Shown here in pieces: positions 17,292 through 26,745 of a stretch of DNA of 64,000 nt. How positions within the stretch are numbered: position 1 is the first letter of the stretch; every line of letters begins with the position of its first letter. Source of the DNA: Metabacillus lacus (lineage in GTDB: Bacteria > Bacillota > Bacilli > Bacillales > Bacillaceae); contig NZ_WKKI01000007.1 of assembly GCF_009674805.1 (NCBI RefSeq), positions 1 to 64,000 of the forward strand, read 5' to 3'. Both the position numbers and the translations under genes were made by a program. The notes below the pieces were generated by a model. It worked only from the letters and a program-made list of their open reading frames with translations. It was not told where the DNA came from and ran no database searches.

Positions 17292-18611
17292 TTGGCTACT
17301 AAGCATGAGCAAATACTTCAATACATAGATTCATTGCCTGTGGGTGAAAAAATTTCAGTCAGGCAGATTGCAAAAGCAATGGCAGTCAGTGAAGGAACTG
17401 CCTACCGGGCCATAAAGGAAGCGGAAAATAAAGGCTACGTTAGTACGATTGAAAGAGTTGGAACCATCAGGATCGAGCGGAAGAAAAAAGAGAACTTTGA
17501 AAAACTGACATATGCCGAGGTAGTGAATATTGTTGATGGACAAGTTCTCGGCGGAAGAGCGGGACTGTATAAAACACTTAATAAATTTGTCATCGGAGCT
17601 ATGAAGCTCGATGCCATGATGCGCTATACAGGTGCAGGGAATCTGCTGATTGTGGGCAACAGGACCAATGCACATCAGTTTGCCCTTGAAGCAGGAGCTG
17701 CTGTGTTAGTAACAGGCGGTTTTGATACAGAAGATAGTGTTAAAAAACTTGCTGATGAACTGGAACTGCCTGTTATTTCAACGAGTTATGATACGTTTAC
17801 AGTCGCGACTATGATCAACAGGGCAATATACGATCAGCTGATAAAAAAAGAAATTGTGCTTGTAGAGGATATCCTGACGCCTCTTGAAAAAACGGTATGC
17901 CTTTCTTCAACAGACACTATTGAGGAATGGTACACGCGAAATTATCAAACAGGGCATGGAAGATTTCCTGTTGTTGACCAAAACTTAAAAGTGCTCGGAA
18001 TGGTTACATCCAAGGATGTAATGGGCATCGATAAAAGCACGTATATCGACAGGGCTATGACCAAGAATCCAATCACCGTTGTAGGTAAGACCTCAGTTGC
18101 ATCTGCAGCTCAGATGATGGTCTGGGAAGGCATTGAAGTCCTGCCCGTGGTAGACCAGAATAATCGGCTTGAGGGAATGATCAGCAGACAGGATGTGTTA
18201 AAGGCACTTCAGCTGAATCAGAGGCAGCCGCAAATCGGAGAGAAAATTGATGACATAATTACAAACCAGTTTGTCTCCGCTGATGAAGACGTAAAAAAAA
18301 TGAATGTATTTCGCTGCGAAGTAACACCCCAGATGACAAACCAGCTTGGAACAATTTCTTACGGAGTTTTTACAACGCTCGTTACAGAGGCTGTTAACAG
18401 GTTCCTCCGTTCTCAAAAAAAGGGCGATATCGTTGTTGAGAATATAACCATTTATTTCATCAAGCCGGTCCAGATGGAAACCGTGGTTGAGATACACCCG
18501 AAAATACTCGAGGCTGGAAGAAAATTTGGAAAAATAGATGTTGAAGCCTTCAGTGAAGGGGTGCTGGTCGGCAAGGCCATGATGATGGTTCAGCTGATTG
18601 AGCGCAATTAA
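17292..18611 (+). CDS. ytoI: DRTGG/CBS-domain regulator-like protein YtoI
   Basis: 439 residues in four modules: an N-terminal winged-helix-like region (VRQIAKAMAVSEGTAYRAI), a DRTGG domain, a pair of CBS domains (about 195-310, with GRFPVVDQ and EVLPVVDQ), and a C-terminal hot-dog fold (about 330-435). The combination suggests a nucleotide-sensing regulator; its targets are unknown. The start is TTG, chosen because GAGGGTG lies 7 bases upstream and MATKHEQILQYIDSLP matches the family start as I recall it. A bidirectional terminator separates it from ytpI. Confidence 0.9.
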   Translation: MATKHEQILQYIDSLPVGEKISVRQIAKAMAVSEGTAYRAIKEAENKGYVSTIERVGTIRIERKKKENFEKLTYAEVVNIVDGQVLGGRAGLYKTLNKFVIGAMKLDAMMRYTGAGNLLIVGNRTNAHQFALEAGAAVLVTGGFDTEDSVKKLADELELPVISTSYDTFTVATMINRAIYDQLIKKEIVLVEDILTPLEKTVCLSSTDTIEEWYTRNYQTGHGRFPVVDQNLKVLGMVTSKDVMGIDKSTYIDRAMTKNPITVVGKTSVASAAQMMVWEGIEVLPVVDQNNRLEGMISRQDVLKALQLNQRQPQIGEKIDDIITNQFVSADEDVKKMNVFRCEVTPQMTNQLGTISYGVFTTLVTEAVNRFLRSQKKGDIVVENITIYFIKPVQMETVVEIHPKILEAGRKFGKIDVEAFSEGVLVGKAMMMVQLIERN

Positions 18612-18641
18612 AAACAGGGGCAGTTAGCTGCCCCTGTTTTA
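18611..18641. terminator. Bidirectional terminator between ytoI and ytpI
   Basis: AAAACAGGGGCA-gttagc-TGCCCCTGTTTT, perfect 12-bp stem with A and T tails, so it works for both converging genes. Confidence 0.92.
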
Positions 18642-18651
18642 TACACTGTAC

Positions 18652-18960
18652 CTATGAGGTTTTTGAGTGTTCCTTAGCTTCTCTTGCGGCAAAGGGAAGA
18701 TAATGCTGATAAGCTTTGTAACCCGCCCAAGTGCTTCCTAGACCAACAAGTGCAAAAATAACGGCAATAACTGCTGCAAGAGTGGATCTGAACATAAACA
18801 GCTGATTCAATCCAAAGAAAAATACAAACATGCCCAGCGCCATGCTGGATTTCGCAGACAGCCACTGCTTTTCCATTGGCTTCTTTGTACGGTGGTATTT
18901 CACCTTGTAAAATATATAAAAAGAAATAGCAAAAACGATCAATATAGCAAAAATTGGCAT
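18652..18960 (-). CDS. ytpI: YtpI-family small membrane protein
   Basis: 102 residues with three membrane segments (residues ~2-17, ~40-56 and ~62-82) and a charged C-terminus. Assigned as YtpI from its position beside ytoI and nrnA and from its topology. Function unknown. GGAGGG precedes the ATG. Confidence 0.85.
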   Translation of the reverse strand: MPIFAILIVFAISFYIFYKVKYHRTKKPMEKQWLSAKSSMALGMFVFFFGLNQLFMFRSTLAAVIAVIFALVGLGSTWAGYKAYQHYLPFAAREAKEHSKTS

Positions 18961-19042
18961 TGTAAGCCCTCCAATTATGAGTTCCCTCTATCATTTTAAA
19001 CAACAATGATTGGAAAATCCATATAAAATAAGGGAGATTAAA

Positions 19043-19984
19043 ATGAAAACGAAAATTTTAGAAGCGATCAGGCAATACGAAACCATCATCATTCACCGCC
19101 ATGTACGGCCTGATCCGGATGCTTACGGATCTCAATGCGGACTGGCAGAAATATTAAAAGCATCTTTTCCGGACAAAAAAATACATACTGCGGGAGAGGG
19201 AGAGAAATCCCTGCAATTTCTATATAAAATGGACCTGGTGGATGACGCGCAGTACGAGGGAGCTCTTGTTATTGTGTGCGACACAGCAAATCAGGAAAGA
19301 ATTTGCGACCAGCGGTACTCCAAGGGCGACATGCTGATTAAAATTGACCACCACCCTAACGAAGATCAATATGGGGACATTATCTGGGTTGATACAGCAG
19401 CAAGCTCAGTCAGTGAGATGATTTACGAATTTTATTTGTCCGGCAGGGAAAAAGGGCTTGCGTTTTCAAAAAAAGCAGCAGAATTAATATATGCCGGCAT
19501 TGTTGGTGACACAGGAAGATTTCTATTTCCAAGCACAACACCTAAAACATTTCGTTATGTAAGCGAGCTTGTGGATTACGGAGTTTCATTTACTGATATT
19601 TATGATCAGCTTTACAGGACCAAAATAAATATTGCCAAGCTTAGCGGACATGTTTTGCAGCATTTTCAAACTTCGTCCTCTGGATCTGCCTGCATGAAAA
19701 TTACGAAAGACATGCTGGATGAATATGGGGTTACAGCTTCGGAAGCTTCCCAGCTTGTCAGTCTGCTTGGAAATTTAGAGGGTATCAAAGCCTGGGTATT
19801 TTTTGTGGAAGAAGATGATCAGATCAGAGTCCGGCTTCGTTCGAAAGAAATTGTGATTAACGGATTGGCTAAAAAGTACAGAGGCGGCGGGCATCCACTG
19901 GCTGCAGGAGCATCTGTATACAGCTGGGAAGAGGCGGAACAGGTTCTTACAGGTCTTGAGGAACTTTGCATGAAGAATCAATGA
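19043..19984 (+). CDS. nrnA: Oligoribonuclease / pAp phosphatase NrnA
   Basis: A 313-residue DHH-DHHA1 phosphoesterase that degrades nanoRNAs and hydrolyses 3'-phosphoadenosine 5'-phosphate. Motifs: HVRPDPDAYGSQ (motif I), VCDTAN, IDHHPN (the DHH motif), GIVGDTGRF, and the C-terminal GGGHPLAAGA of DHHA1. The start is ATG 19043 after AGGGAGA. It is divergent from ytpI. A G/C-rich hairpin ends it and also serves ytzJ from the other side. Confidence 0.95.
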   Translation: MKTKILEAIRQYETIIIHRHVRPDPDAYGSQCGLAEILKASFPDKKIHTAGEGEKSLQFLYKMDLVDDAQYEGALVIVCDTANQERICDQRYSKGDMLIKIDHHPNEDQYGDIIWVDTAASSVSEMIYEFYLSGREKGLAFSKKAAELIYAGIVGDTGRFLFPSTTPKTFRYVSELVDYGVSFTDIYDQLYRTKINIAKLSGHVLQHFQTSSSGSACMKITKDMLDEYGVTASEASQLVSLLGNLEGIKAWVFFVEEDDQIRVRLRSKEIVINGLAKKYRGGGHPLAAGASVYSWEEAEQVLTGLEELCMKNQ

Positions 19985-20018
19985 AAAATGCAGGAACCCT
20001 GTATATATGATACAGCAG

Positions 20019-20044
20019 AAAGGGGGCATCTTCCCCCCTTTTCT
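20019..20044. terminator. Bidirectional terminator between nrnA and ytzJ
   Basis: AAAGGGGG-catctt-CCCCCTTTT stem between converging genes. Confidence 0.75.
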
Positions 20045-20235
20045 TATTCACTTCCTGATAAAGGAATAAACCAAAAACCGAATTCTGTTTTATCTTCATA
20101 TACATTGAGGTTCAATATGGATATTTCCTGCTTTAGCTTTTGTGCCAATTCAAACGTTTCAACATAAGCAGAGTAGCCGTTTTGCAGCCGGATGATCTTC
20201 TCTCTGACAATCTGTCCCCGGTTGATAATATACAA
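20044..20235 (-). CDS. ytzJ: YtzJ-like small protein
   Basis: A 63-residue protein starting MYIINRGQIVREKIIRLQNG. The TTG at 20235 is preferred because GGGGAGGGG lies 6 bases upstream; an ATG nine codons earlier would place the ribosome binding site inside the gene. Assigned by position between nrnA and ytrI. Function unknown; no membrane segment. Confidence 0.7.
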   Translation of the reverse strand: MYIINRGQIVREKIIRLQNGYSAYVETFELAQKLKQEISILNLNVYEDKTEFGFWFIPLSGSE

Positions 20236-20343
20236 AAAAATCCCCTCCCCTAATCTATACATATTTTTGCTTATATATCTATTTTATCTGAAGAGGGTCT
20301 GATTGCGATTACATTTTTATGAAAATTTTCTGAAATTTATTCA

Positions 20344-20847
20344 TCAAGTAACAGGAAGGGCTGTGACTTCAATATATAGCTCGGTATAGATGACCATTTC
20401 TGTTACCCTGAGCTTATACTGCTTTTCATCAATACTGTACGTCTTATTTTCAATAGCTCTTTTTAAAATTTTTCTGCTGGCAAACGCGCTTTCCACGTCC
20501 TTCGCTATTACATCAGCTACATCCTCTTTAACGCTTTTCTCAATTTCAAAGGCAAAATACGAGCTTTTTTCAAAGCGGCTGCTGTTTTCTACATGTACCC
20601 TTACATTTTGCACTGTGAGAGTTTCTTGGTTCTTTTTGTTCAAAAGCCGTACTTCTTCCTGCCAAATCCTCATGCTTCTGTTCAGCTCTTCTATCTGGCT
20701 TTGCTGTTTTTCTATTGTAACCACCTGTTTTTCCTGCAGAACACCGTACGTAAATAAAAAAACAAGCCAGCTGACGATCGCACCTAACACCATTCCTGCA
20801 AAAATCCGCTGCCAGAAGGGATCTTTATGCTGGGTAGGAATTCTCAT
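20344..20847 (-). CDS. ytrI: Sporulation membrane protein YtrI
   Basis: 167 residues: a transmembrane segment at about 15-37, a coiled-coil-like stretch (QQSQIEELNRSMRIWQEEV) and a C-terminal extracytoplasmic-type domain. YtrI is needed for efficient sporulation in B. subtilis. Its ATG overlaps the ytrH stop by 4 bases, so translation is coupled. Confidence 0.9.
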   Translation of the reverse strand: MRIPTQHKDPFWQRIFAGMVLGAIVSWLVFLFTYGVLQEKQVVTIEKQQSQIEELNRSMRIWQEEVRLLNKKNQETLTVQNVRVHVENSSRFEKSSYFAFEIEKSVKEDVADVIAKDVESAFASRKILKRAIENKTYSIDEKQYKLRVTEMVIYTELYIEVTALPVT

Positions 20848-21185
20848 GAATTCACCTGTTCCTGGGTGAGCCAGGAGATAATCAGCCAGCCTGTTTGAGA
20901 TCCTCCCATTGCCGACACAATCAGAAAGACTTGTTTAACTGCATCCCTCGTGGCTCCTTCGAAAATTCCCCGTTCAAAACTGTTGAATGTATCAAAGGTG
21001 CCTCCAATTGCGGCTACAAGCGCCCAGATCTTCAGAACATTTGAAAGCCTGTGCATTTCCTGAAATGGAGGTTCCCCGGCTAGATATGCTCCGATGCCGC
21101 CGATGATTGTCCCTCCAAGCAGCACACCGAGCGCAATAAAATAACTATTAATAAAAGCAGGCATAAATGCTTCTTTCATATCCAT
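20844..21185 (-). CDS. ytrH: Sporulation membrane protein YtrH
   Basis: 113 residues, three membrane segments, with the glycine-rich GVLLGGTIIGGIGAYLAG and the C-terminal QTGWLIISWL. The ATG at 21185 has AAAGGA 8 bases upstream; two ATGs slightly upstream overlap that site. It is first in the ytrH-ytrI pair. A SigE-like promoter lies upstream, as expected for mother-cell expression. Confidence 0.88.
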   Translation of the reverse strand: MDMKEAFMPAFINSYFIALGVLLGGTIIGGIGAYLAGEPPFQEMHRLSNVLKIWALVAAIGGTFDTFNSFERGIFEGATRDAVKQVFLIVSAMGGSQTGWLIISWLTQEQVNS

Positions 21186-21226
21186 GTTCATCATCCTTTC
21201 ATGAAATATATATGGACGAACTCTTC

Positions 21227-21254
21227 AAAGTATGTTTTGATAGTTCTCTTATTT
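21227..21254 (-). promoter_or_regulatory. Possible SigE promoter of ytrHI
   Basis: On the minus strand AAATAA (-35 like) and CATACTTT (-10) are 14 bases apart, resembling the SigE pattern with CATACAnT at -10. It faces the dnaE promoter and partly overlaps it. Confidence 0.45.
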
Positions 21255-21281
21255 GTGCTGCGTTATTTCAAGGCATATAAT
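21253..21281 (+). promoter_or_regulatory. SigA-type promoter of dnaE
   Basis: TTGTGC and a consensus TATAAT with 17-base spacing, 34 bases before the dnaE start. Confidence 0.55.
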
Positions 21282-21315
21282 GAAAAGAGAAATGCTGTAA
21301 AAAGGTGGGGTTAGA

Positions 21316-24300
21316 TTGCCGTTTGTACATTTGCAGATAAAAAGTGCATACAGTTTGCTGTCTAGCTCTGTGAAGCTTCAGCAGCTCGTGGAAAGAGCGA
21401 AGGAGCTGAATGTTAAAGCGCTTGCTTTAACTGATGAGCACACTATGTATGGATGTATTGCTTTTTATAAACAGTGCTTAAAGCATCAGATTAAACCAAT
21501 TATCGGGCTGACTGCCTCTGTTATTTATAAAGACGTTTCCCGTCCTCTGGTTCTTCTCGCAAGCAGTAATGCCGGATACAGAAATCTGGTTAAAATCAGC
21601 AGTATCCTGCAGACAAAATCGCCAGAAGGACTGCCCCATAAATGGATGAGAAGCTATTCAGAAGGATTGATTGCCCTTACTCCCGGAATAGGCGGTTATA
21701 TTGAAGAGAAGCTGCTGAACGGTGAAGAAGAGGAGGCATTAGAAGCGGCGCGTGAATATAAAGATATTTTCGGGGAGGAACATTTTTATCTTTCCGTACA
21801 GAAAATCAGAGATGATGAGACGGAGAGCCGGGTCAATGAGGGCATAAAGAAGCTTGCCGGTGCGGCAGGTGTTTCAATGGCAGCTACCAATTCTGTGCAC
21901 TACCTGAAGAAAGAAGATGCTTTTTCCCATAAGTGCCTCCTTGCTATTAAAAATAATGAAAAGCTGTCAGAAATGGAAGAGGACGCTTTTCCTGTTCACG
22001 AATATTATTTGAAGTCTCCGCAAGAGATGGCGGAAGCATTTGAAGATTCTCCAGATTGTCTTGAAAATACGTTAAAAATAGCTGACATGTGCAATGTGGA
22101 CCTTCAGCTTGGCAAGACCCGCCTTCCGAGGTACCCTGCTCCTGAAGCAATGGGGGCAGACGAATATCTTGAAAGACTATGTCTGGAAGGAATGAAGCAA
22201 AAAGTAAAAGAGCTTGATGACCATTATTTCGAAAGACTTACATTTGAGCTGGACGTTATTAAGGAAATGAACTACAGTGATTACTTCTTAATCGTCTGGG
22301 ATTTTATGGATTACGCTAGGCGGAACGGCATTCTCACAGGTCCTGGACGAGGCTCGGCAGCCGGTTCGCTTGTCGCCTTTTCATTGGGAATTACTCAGGT
22401 GGACCCTATTCAGCACCGTCTTCTATTTGAAAGGTTTCTGAATCCTGAACGAATTTCAATGCCGGATATTGATATCGACTTTCCGGACAACCGGCGGGAC
22501 GAAGTAATTGCCTATGTTGCTGAAAAATACGGTAAACTTCATGTTGCCCAAATCATCACCTTTGGAACGCTTGCCGCAAGGGCGGCCCTCAGGGATATCG
22601 GCAGGGTCATGGGCGTATCGGCAAAAGAAGCAGAGCAGCTGGCAAAATTCATCCCATCCCGTCCCGGAACAACATTGGAGAAAGTTTACAGCGAATCAGC
22701 ACAGCTGCAGGACTTCCTGAAACAATCTGAATCTGCCAAAAGAATTTATCAAACAGCAATGAAGATTGAAGGACTTCCAAGGCATGCTTCAACACATGCA
22801 GCAGGGGTTGTTCTGAGCGACCAGCCTCTTACAGATATCATTCCCATACAAGAAGGACATAACGGTGTTTATTTGACTCAGTTTTCAATGGATTACCTGG
22901 AAGATCTGGGTTTATTAAAAATGGATTTTCTCGGTCTGAGAAATCTTACACTCATAGATTCTATTATCAAAATGATCAGGAGAGAGACCGGCAGGACGCT
23001 GTCAGCTGATCAGCTGCCTTATGAGGATGATGAAAAAACATTCAGCCTGCTTTCAGAGGGCAATACTACCGGGATTTTTCAGCTTGAATCAGAAGGAATG
23101 CGAAGCGTCCTGCGCAGGCTGGGGCCAACAAGCCTTGAAGATATTACTGCTGTAAATGCCTTATACCGTCCCGGTCCTATGGAAAACATTCCTTTGTTCA
23201 TAGACAGAAAGCATGGAAGAAAGGAAGTTCATTATCCTCATGCTGATCTGGCTCCGATCTTAATGAATACGTATGGTGTTATTGTCTATCAGGAACAAAT
23301 TATGGAAATAGCCTCCAAGCTTGCCGGTTTTACTCTGGCAGAAGCAGACATTCTCCGAAGAGCAGTCAGCAAGAAGGAAAAAACAGTACTGGACATGGAG
23401 AGAAAGAGGTTTGTCAGCGGGTGTATCCAAAAAGGCTACACTGAAGAAACAGGCAATAGGGTGTATGATTTAATTGTAAAATTCGCCAACTACGGTTTTA
23501 ACCGTAGCCATGCAGTTGCATACAGTATGATTGCCTGTCAGCTTGCATACTTAAAAGCACATTATCCTTTGTTTTTTATGGCAGCATTGCTCACAAGCGT
23601 TTCTGGAAATGAAGATAAGGTGTCTCAATATATTAGAGAGGCGAGGCAAAGCGGAATTGAGGTGCTGCCGCCGTCCATCAACAGCAGTGAATATCCTTTC
23701 CTCGTAGAGCAGGAGGGAATCCGATACAGCCTGGCTGCAATTAAGAATGTGGGGATTTCCGCGGTAAAAGACATATTCGAGGCAAGAAGACAAAAACTCT
23801 TCGAAGATTTGTTTGATTTTTGCATAAGGGTTTCTTCAAGGTCGGTTAATCGGAGAACACTTGAATGTCTGATCTTGTCAGGAGCCTTTGATGAATTCGG
23901 CATGGGAAGGGCTTCGCTGCTTGCCAGTCTGGATATTGCACTGGAGCATGCCGAACTGTTAAAGCCTGCTGATGGAGATCAGATTGATTTTTTCAAAGAT
24001 GAAGAATTTATGCTGAAACCCAAGTATGTAGAGGTCGAGAATTTCGGGCTTGAAGAAAAGCTGCGATTTGAAAAGGAAGCGCTGGGGCTTTATTTCTCAA
24101 GCCATCCGGCAGAACGGCACCGATCCCGCTTTCTGCGCGCCGGAGCTGTTGAAATAGCGGAAGTGCACAAAATGCATTCGGGAAAACATCTTAAACTGGG
24201 TGCTTTTATTACAAAGGTGAGAACCATTCGAACAAAAAAGGGGGACTCCATGGCCTTTCTGGCGATCAGTGATGAGAGCGGAGACATGGAAGCAGTAGCT

Positions 24301-24684
24301 TTTCCTTCTGCTTTTGGAAGGCTTGCCACCCTTCTGCAGCAGGGAGAAGTTGTTCTGCTGGAAGGAAAACTGGATATCAGAGATGAAAGGGAACAGTTTA
24401 TCATTGAAAAAGCACAGCTTCCTGAGAAACTGGCCGGAGATGAAGGAACATTGTTTCTAAAGGCAAGTGAAGAAGTGCAGCAGTCAGGAAAGTTAAGCGA
24501 AGTAAAAAGAATTCTTAAGAAATACAGCGGACGCGTTGCAGTATATTTATATTATGAAAATTCTAAAAAAACAATTCAGCTGCCTTCAGAGTTCCATATT
24601 CAGCCTTCGCAAGCCTGCCTTGAAGAGCTGAAGGGCCTTTTGGGCAGTGATCATGTGGTACTGAAAGAAAATATGGAGCAATAA
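21316..24684 (+). CDS. dnaE: DNA polymerase III alpha subunit DnaE
   Basis: 1122 residues: PHP domain first, then the C-family polymerase core with catalytic acids in PDIDIDFPDNRR, followed by a helix-hairpin-helix region and an OB fold (LKLGAFITKVRTIRTKKG). This is the short Firmicutes DnaE that extends primers before handing over to PolC. The start is TTG, with AAAGGTGGGG upstream and MPFVHLQ matching the family start. ytsJ follows after 92 bases with its own promoter. Confidence 0.96.
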   Translation: MPFVHLQIKSAYSLLSSSVKLQQLVERAKELNVKALALTDEHTMYGCIAFYKQCLKHQIKPIIGLTASVIYKDVSRPLVLLASSNAGYRNLVKISSILQTKSPEGLPHKWMRSYSEGLIALTPGIGGYIEEKLLNGEEEEALEAAREYKDIFGEEHFYLSVQKIRDDETESRVNEGIKKLAGAAGVSMAATNSVHYLKKEDAFSHKCLLAIKNNEKLSEMEEDAFPVHEYYLKSPQEMAEAFEDSPDCLENTLKIADMCNVDLQLGKTRLPRYPAPEAMGADEYLERLCLEGMKQKVKELDDHYFERLTFELDVIKEMNYSDYFLIVWDFMDYARRNGILTGPGRGSAAGSLVAFSLGITQVDPIQHRLLFERFLNPERISMPDIDIDFPDNRRDEVIAYVAEKYGKLHVAQIITFGTLAARAALRDIGRVMGVSAKEAEQLAKFIPSRPGTTLEKVYSESAQLQDFLKQSESAKRIYQTAMKIEGLPRHASTHAAGVVLSDQPLTDIIPIQEGHNGVYLTQFSMDYLEDLGLLKMDFLGLRNLTLIDSIIKMIRRETGRTLSADQLPYEDDEKTFSLLSEGNTTGIFQLESEGMRSVLRRLGPTSLEDITAVNALYRPGPMENIPLFIDRKHGRKEVHYPHADLAPILMNTYGVIVYQEQIMEIASKLAGFTLAEADILRRAVSKKEKTVLDMERKRFVSGCIQKGYTEETGNRVYDLIVKFANYGFNRSHAVAYSMIACQLAYLKAHYPLFFMAALLTSVSGNEDKVSQYIREARQSGIEVLPPSINSSEYPFLVEQEGIRYSLAAIKNVGISAVKDIFEARRQKLFEDLFDFCIRVSSRSVNRRTLECLILSGAFDEFGMGRASLLASLDIALEHAELLKPADGDQIDFFKDEEFMLKPKYVEVENFGLEEKLRFEKEALGLYFSSHPAERHRSRFLRAGAVEIAEVHKMHSGKHLKLGAFITKVRTIRTKKGDSMAFLAISDESGDMEAVAFPSAFGRLATLLQQGEVVLLEGKLDIRDEREQFIIEKAQLPEKLAGDEGTLFLKASEEVQQSGKLSEVKRILKKYSGRVAVYLYYENSKKTIQLPSEFHIQPSQACLEELKGLLGSDHVVLKENMEQ

Positions 24685-24689
24685 ACAAC

Positions 24690-24748
24690 TTTACAAAAAA
24701 AAGAAGTATGTTATATTTTAATAAGAAATCCAGTGGTCAGACCACTGG
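24690..24748 (+). promoter_or_regulatory. Promoter and palindromic operator of the malic-enzyme unit
   Basis: TTTACA (24690-24695) and TATATT (24712-24717) form a plausible promoter. Just downstream, at 24730-24748, lies the perfect palindrome CCAGTGGTC-A-GACCACTGG. Its core TGGTCAGACCA resembles the GT...AC operators of FadR-type GntR regulators. One such regulator is encoded directly after this gene, which makes autoregulated repression likely. Confidence 0.6.
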
Positions 24749-24776
24749 TATTTCAGATACATAAGGAGTGAGAACC

Positions 24777-26006
24777 TTGTCATTACGTGAAGAAGCATTG
24801 CATATGCATCGCATTCATAAAGGGAAACTTGAATCCAAATCAAAGGTTGAAGTTAGAAACGCGAAAGATTTAAGCCTGGCTTATTCTCCTGGAGTTGCAG
24901 AGCCGTGCAAAGACATATATGACGATACCAGCAAGGTATATGACTACACAATGAAAGGCAATATGGTAGCAGTGGTATCCGACGGAACTGCTGTTTTGGG
25001 TCTTGGAAATATAGGGCCGGAAGCTGCACTTCCTGTTATGGAAGGAAAGGCTGTCCTGTTTAAGAGCTTTGCGGGCGTGGATGCATTCCCAATCTGCTTG
25101 AATACAACAGACGTAGACAAAATTGTTGAAACTGTTAAGCTCCTTGAACCAACATTCGGCGGAGTGAATTTAGAAGACATCGCTGCACCGAACTGCTTTG
25201 TCATTGAGGAACGGTTAAAAAAAGAGACAAATATCCCTATTTTTCATGATGATCAGCATGGCACCGCAATTGTGACTGTGGCAGGTCTGGTGAATGCCCT
25301 TAAGCTTGTTGGAAAACAAATGTCCAGCATCAAAGTAGTAGCAAACGGAGCGGGTGCTGCAGGCATTGCCATCATCAAGCTTCTTTATCGCTACGGCGTG
25401 CGTGACATTATTATGTGTGACTCTAAAGGCGCGATTTTTGAGGGGCGGAGCTATGGCATGAATACCGTCAAATCGGAAGTTGCAAAGTACACGAACAGAG
25501 ACAGAATCGAAGGATCCCTGCAGGATGTCCTGAAGGATGCAGATGTGTTTATCGGTGTTTCTGTAGAGGGAGCTCTGTCCAAAGAAATGGTGTCTTCCAT
25601 GAAACAGGATCCTATAATCTTTGCTATGGCTAACCCTGTACCGGAGATTATGCCGGATGATGCAAGGGAAGCAGGAGCAAAAGTTATTGGTACAGGAAGG
25701 TCTGATTTCCCTAATCAGGTGAACAATGTGCTTGCTTTTCCTGGTATTTTCAGAGGAGCGCTTGATGTCAGGGCAACGCATATCAATGAGCAGATGAAAA
25801 TTGCTGCTGTTGAAGCGATAGCCGCGCTAGTGCCTGACGATCAACTTTCTTCAGAATATGTGATTCCTGCTCCTTTTGATGTGCGCGTGGCTCCTGCTGT
25901 AGCTGCAGCCGTTGCAAAAGCAGCTATGGAAACCGGAGTGGCAAGGATTAAAGTGGATCCGGAGGAAATAGCGGAGAAAACAAGGAAGCTTGCAATTATT
26001 GAATAA
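24777..26006 (+). CDS. ytsJ: NADP-dependent malic enzyme YtsJ
   Basis: 409 residues, malate to pyruvate plus CO2 with NADP reduction, the main malic enzyme of growing Bacillus. Motifs: LAYSPGVAEPCKDI, the substrate loop PEAALPVMEGKA, FHDDQHGTAIV, and the Rossmann motif VVANGAGAAGIAI. The start is TTG at 24777: AAGGAG lies 8 bases before it and the MSLREEAL start matches relatives. A GTG three codons earlier overlaps that site. It begins the unit ytsJ-regulator-accD-accA, linking NADPH and pyruvate supply to fatty-acid synthesis. Confidence 0.95.
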   Translation: MSLREEALHMHRIHKGKLESKSKVEVRNAKDLSLAYSPGVAEPCKDIYDDTSKVYDYTMKGNMVAVVSDGTAVLGLGNIGPEAALPVMEGKAVLFKSFAGVDAFPICLNTTDVDKIVETVKLLEPTFGGVNLEDIAAPNCFVIEERLKKETNIPIFHDDQHGTAIVTVAGLVNALKLVGKQMSSIKVVANGAGAAGIAIIKLLYRYGVRDIIMCDSKGAIFEGRSYGMNTVKSEVAKYTNRDRIEGSLQDVLKDADVFIGVSVEGALSKEMVSSMKQDPIIFAMANPVPEIMPDDAREAGAKVIGTGRSDFPNQVNNVLAFPGIFRGALDVRATHINEQMKIAAVEAIAALVPDDQLSSEYVIPAPFDVRVAPAVAAAVAKAAMETGVARIKVDPEEIAEKTRKLAIIE

Positions 26007-26021
26007 GCGGGTGAGACCCTC

Positions 26022-26639
26022 ATGAAAGCTTCAACGTCAAAAGTTTATGTAGAAATACTTCGTCAAATTCGGACAATAATTGAGCAGGATGGACTGTCAG
26101 CAGGAGACAAAATTCCTTCAGAGCGGGAGCTTGCTGAACGGTTGAATGTTGGCAGATCTTCCGTCCGGGAAGCGCTTCGGGCTTTGGAACTGCTGGGCAT
26201 GATTGAAACAAGGCGGGGAGAGGGCACATTTATAAAGGACTTCAGGGATCATCACCTGGTTGATCTCCTCGGAACCTTTATCCTTCAGGATTCAAAAGCA
26301 GTCCTCGATTTGCTTGACATGAACAATATGCTGGAGAAAAATGCTTTAAACCTGCTGTTGGAAACGGAAAGCACTGACGAATATATGGAAAAGCTTGCCG
26401 CTCTTAAAGAACAGAAGCTGGATCACAGGGAATGCATGATGGAACTCGTTGCACTTGCTGATAACAGGCTGCTGTTCCGAATATGGGTTGTCCTGAATGA
26501 ATATGTCAGAGCAGCTCTTCCATCCGTTTTTTCAAGGGGAACTGATTATACAGAATTAATTGGTGCACTCGCAGAAAACGACAGAGTACTTGTCTATCAG
26601 GCATATGAAAAATTAGCCTTGAAGGAAAATGTCGAATAA
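26022..26639 (+). CDS. FadR-subfamily GntR transcription regulator
   Basis: 205 residues. The N-terminal winged helix contains KIPSERELAERLNVGRSSVR and ALRALELLGMIETRRGEGTF, both diagnostic of GntR. The C-terminal helical domain is of the FadR kind but short and without the full set of metal-binding histidines I would look for. It lies 15 bases after ytsJ and before accD, so its signal may be a central metabolite or acyl-CoA. The palindrome at the ytsJ promoter is a likely target. I know of no characterised equivalent by name. Confidence 0.88.
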   Translation: MKASTSKVYVEILRQIRTIIEQDGLSAGDKIPSERELAERLNVGRSSVREALRALELLGMIETRRGEGTFIKDFRDHHLVDLLGTFILQDSKAVLDLLDMNNMLEKNALNLLLETESTDEYMEKLAALKEQKLDHRECMMELVALADNRLLFRIWVVLNEYVRAALPSVFSRGTDYTELIGALAENDRVLVYQAYEKLALKENVE

Positions 26640-26745
26640 AATGTGACATCTTTTTACAGAAGAAATGAGACATGTTCGTTACATTAGAATTGCCGATAAG
26701 ATGGACAGAAAAGAAACAGGGCTTCAGGGAACAGGAGGGAATTCG

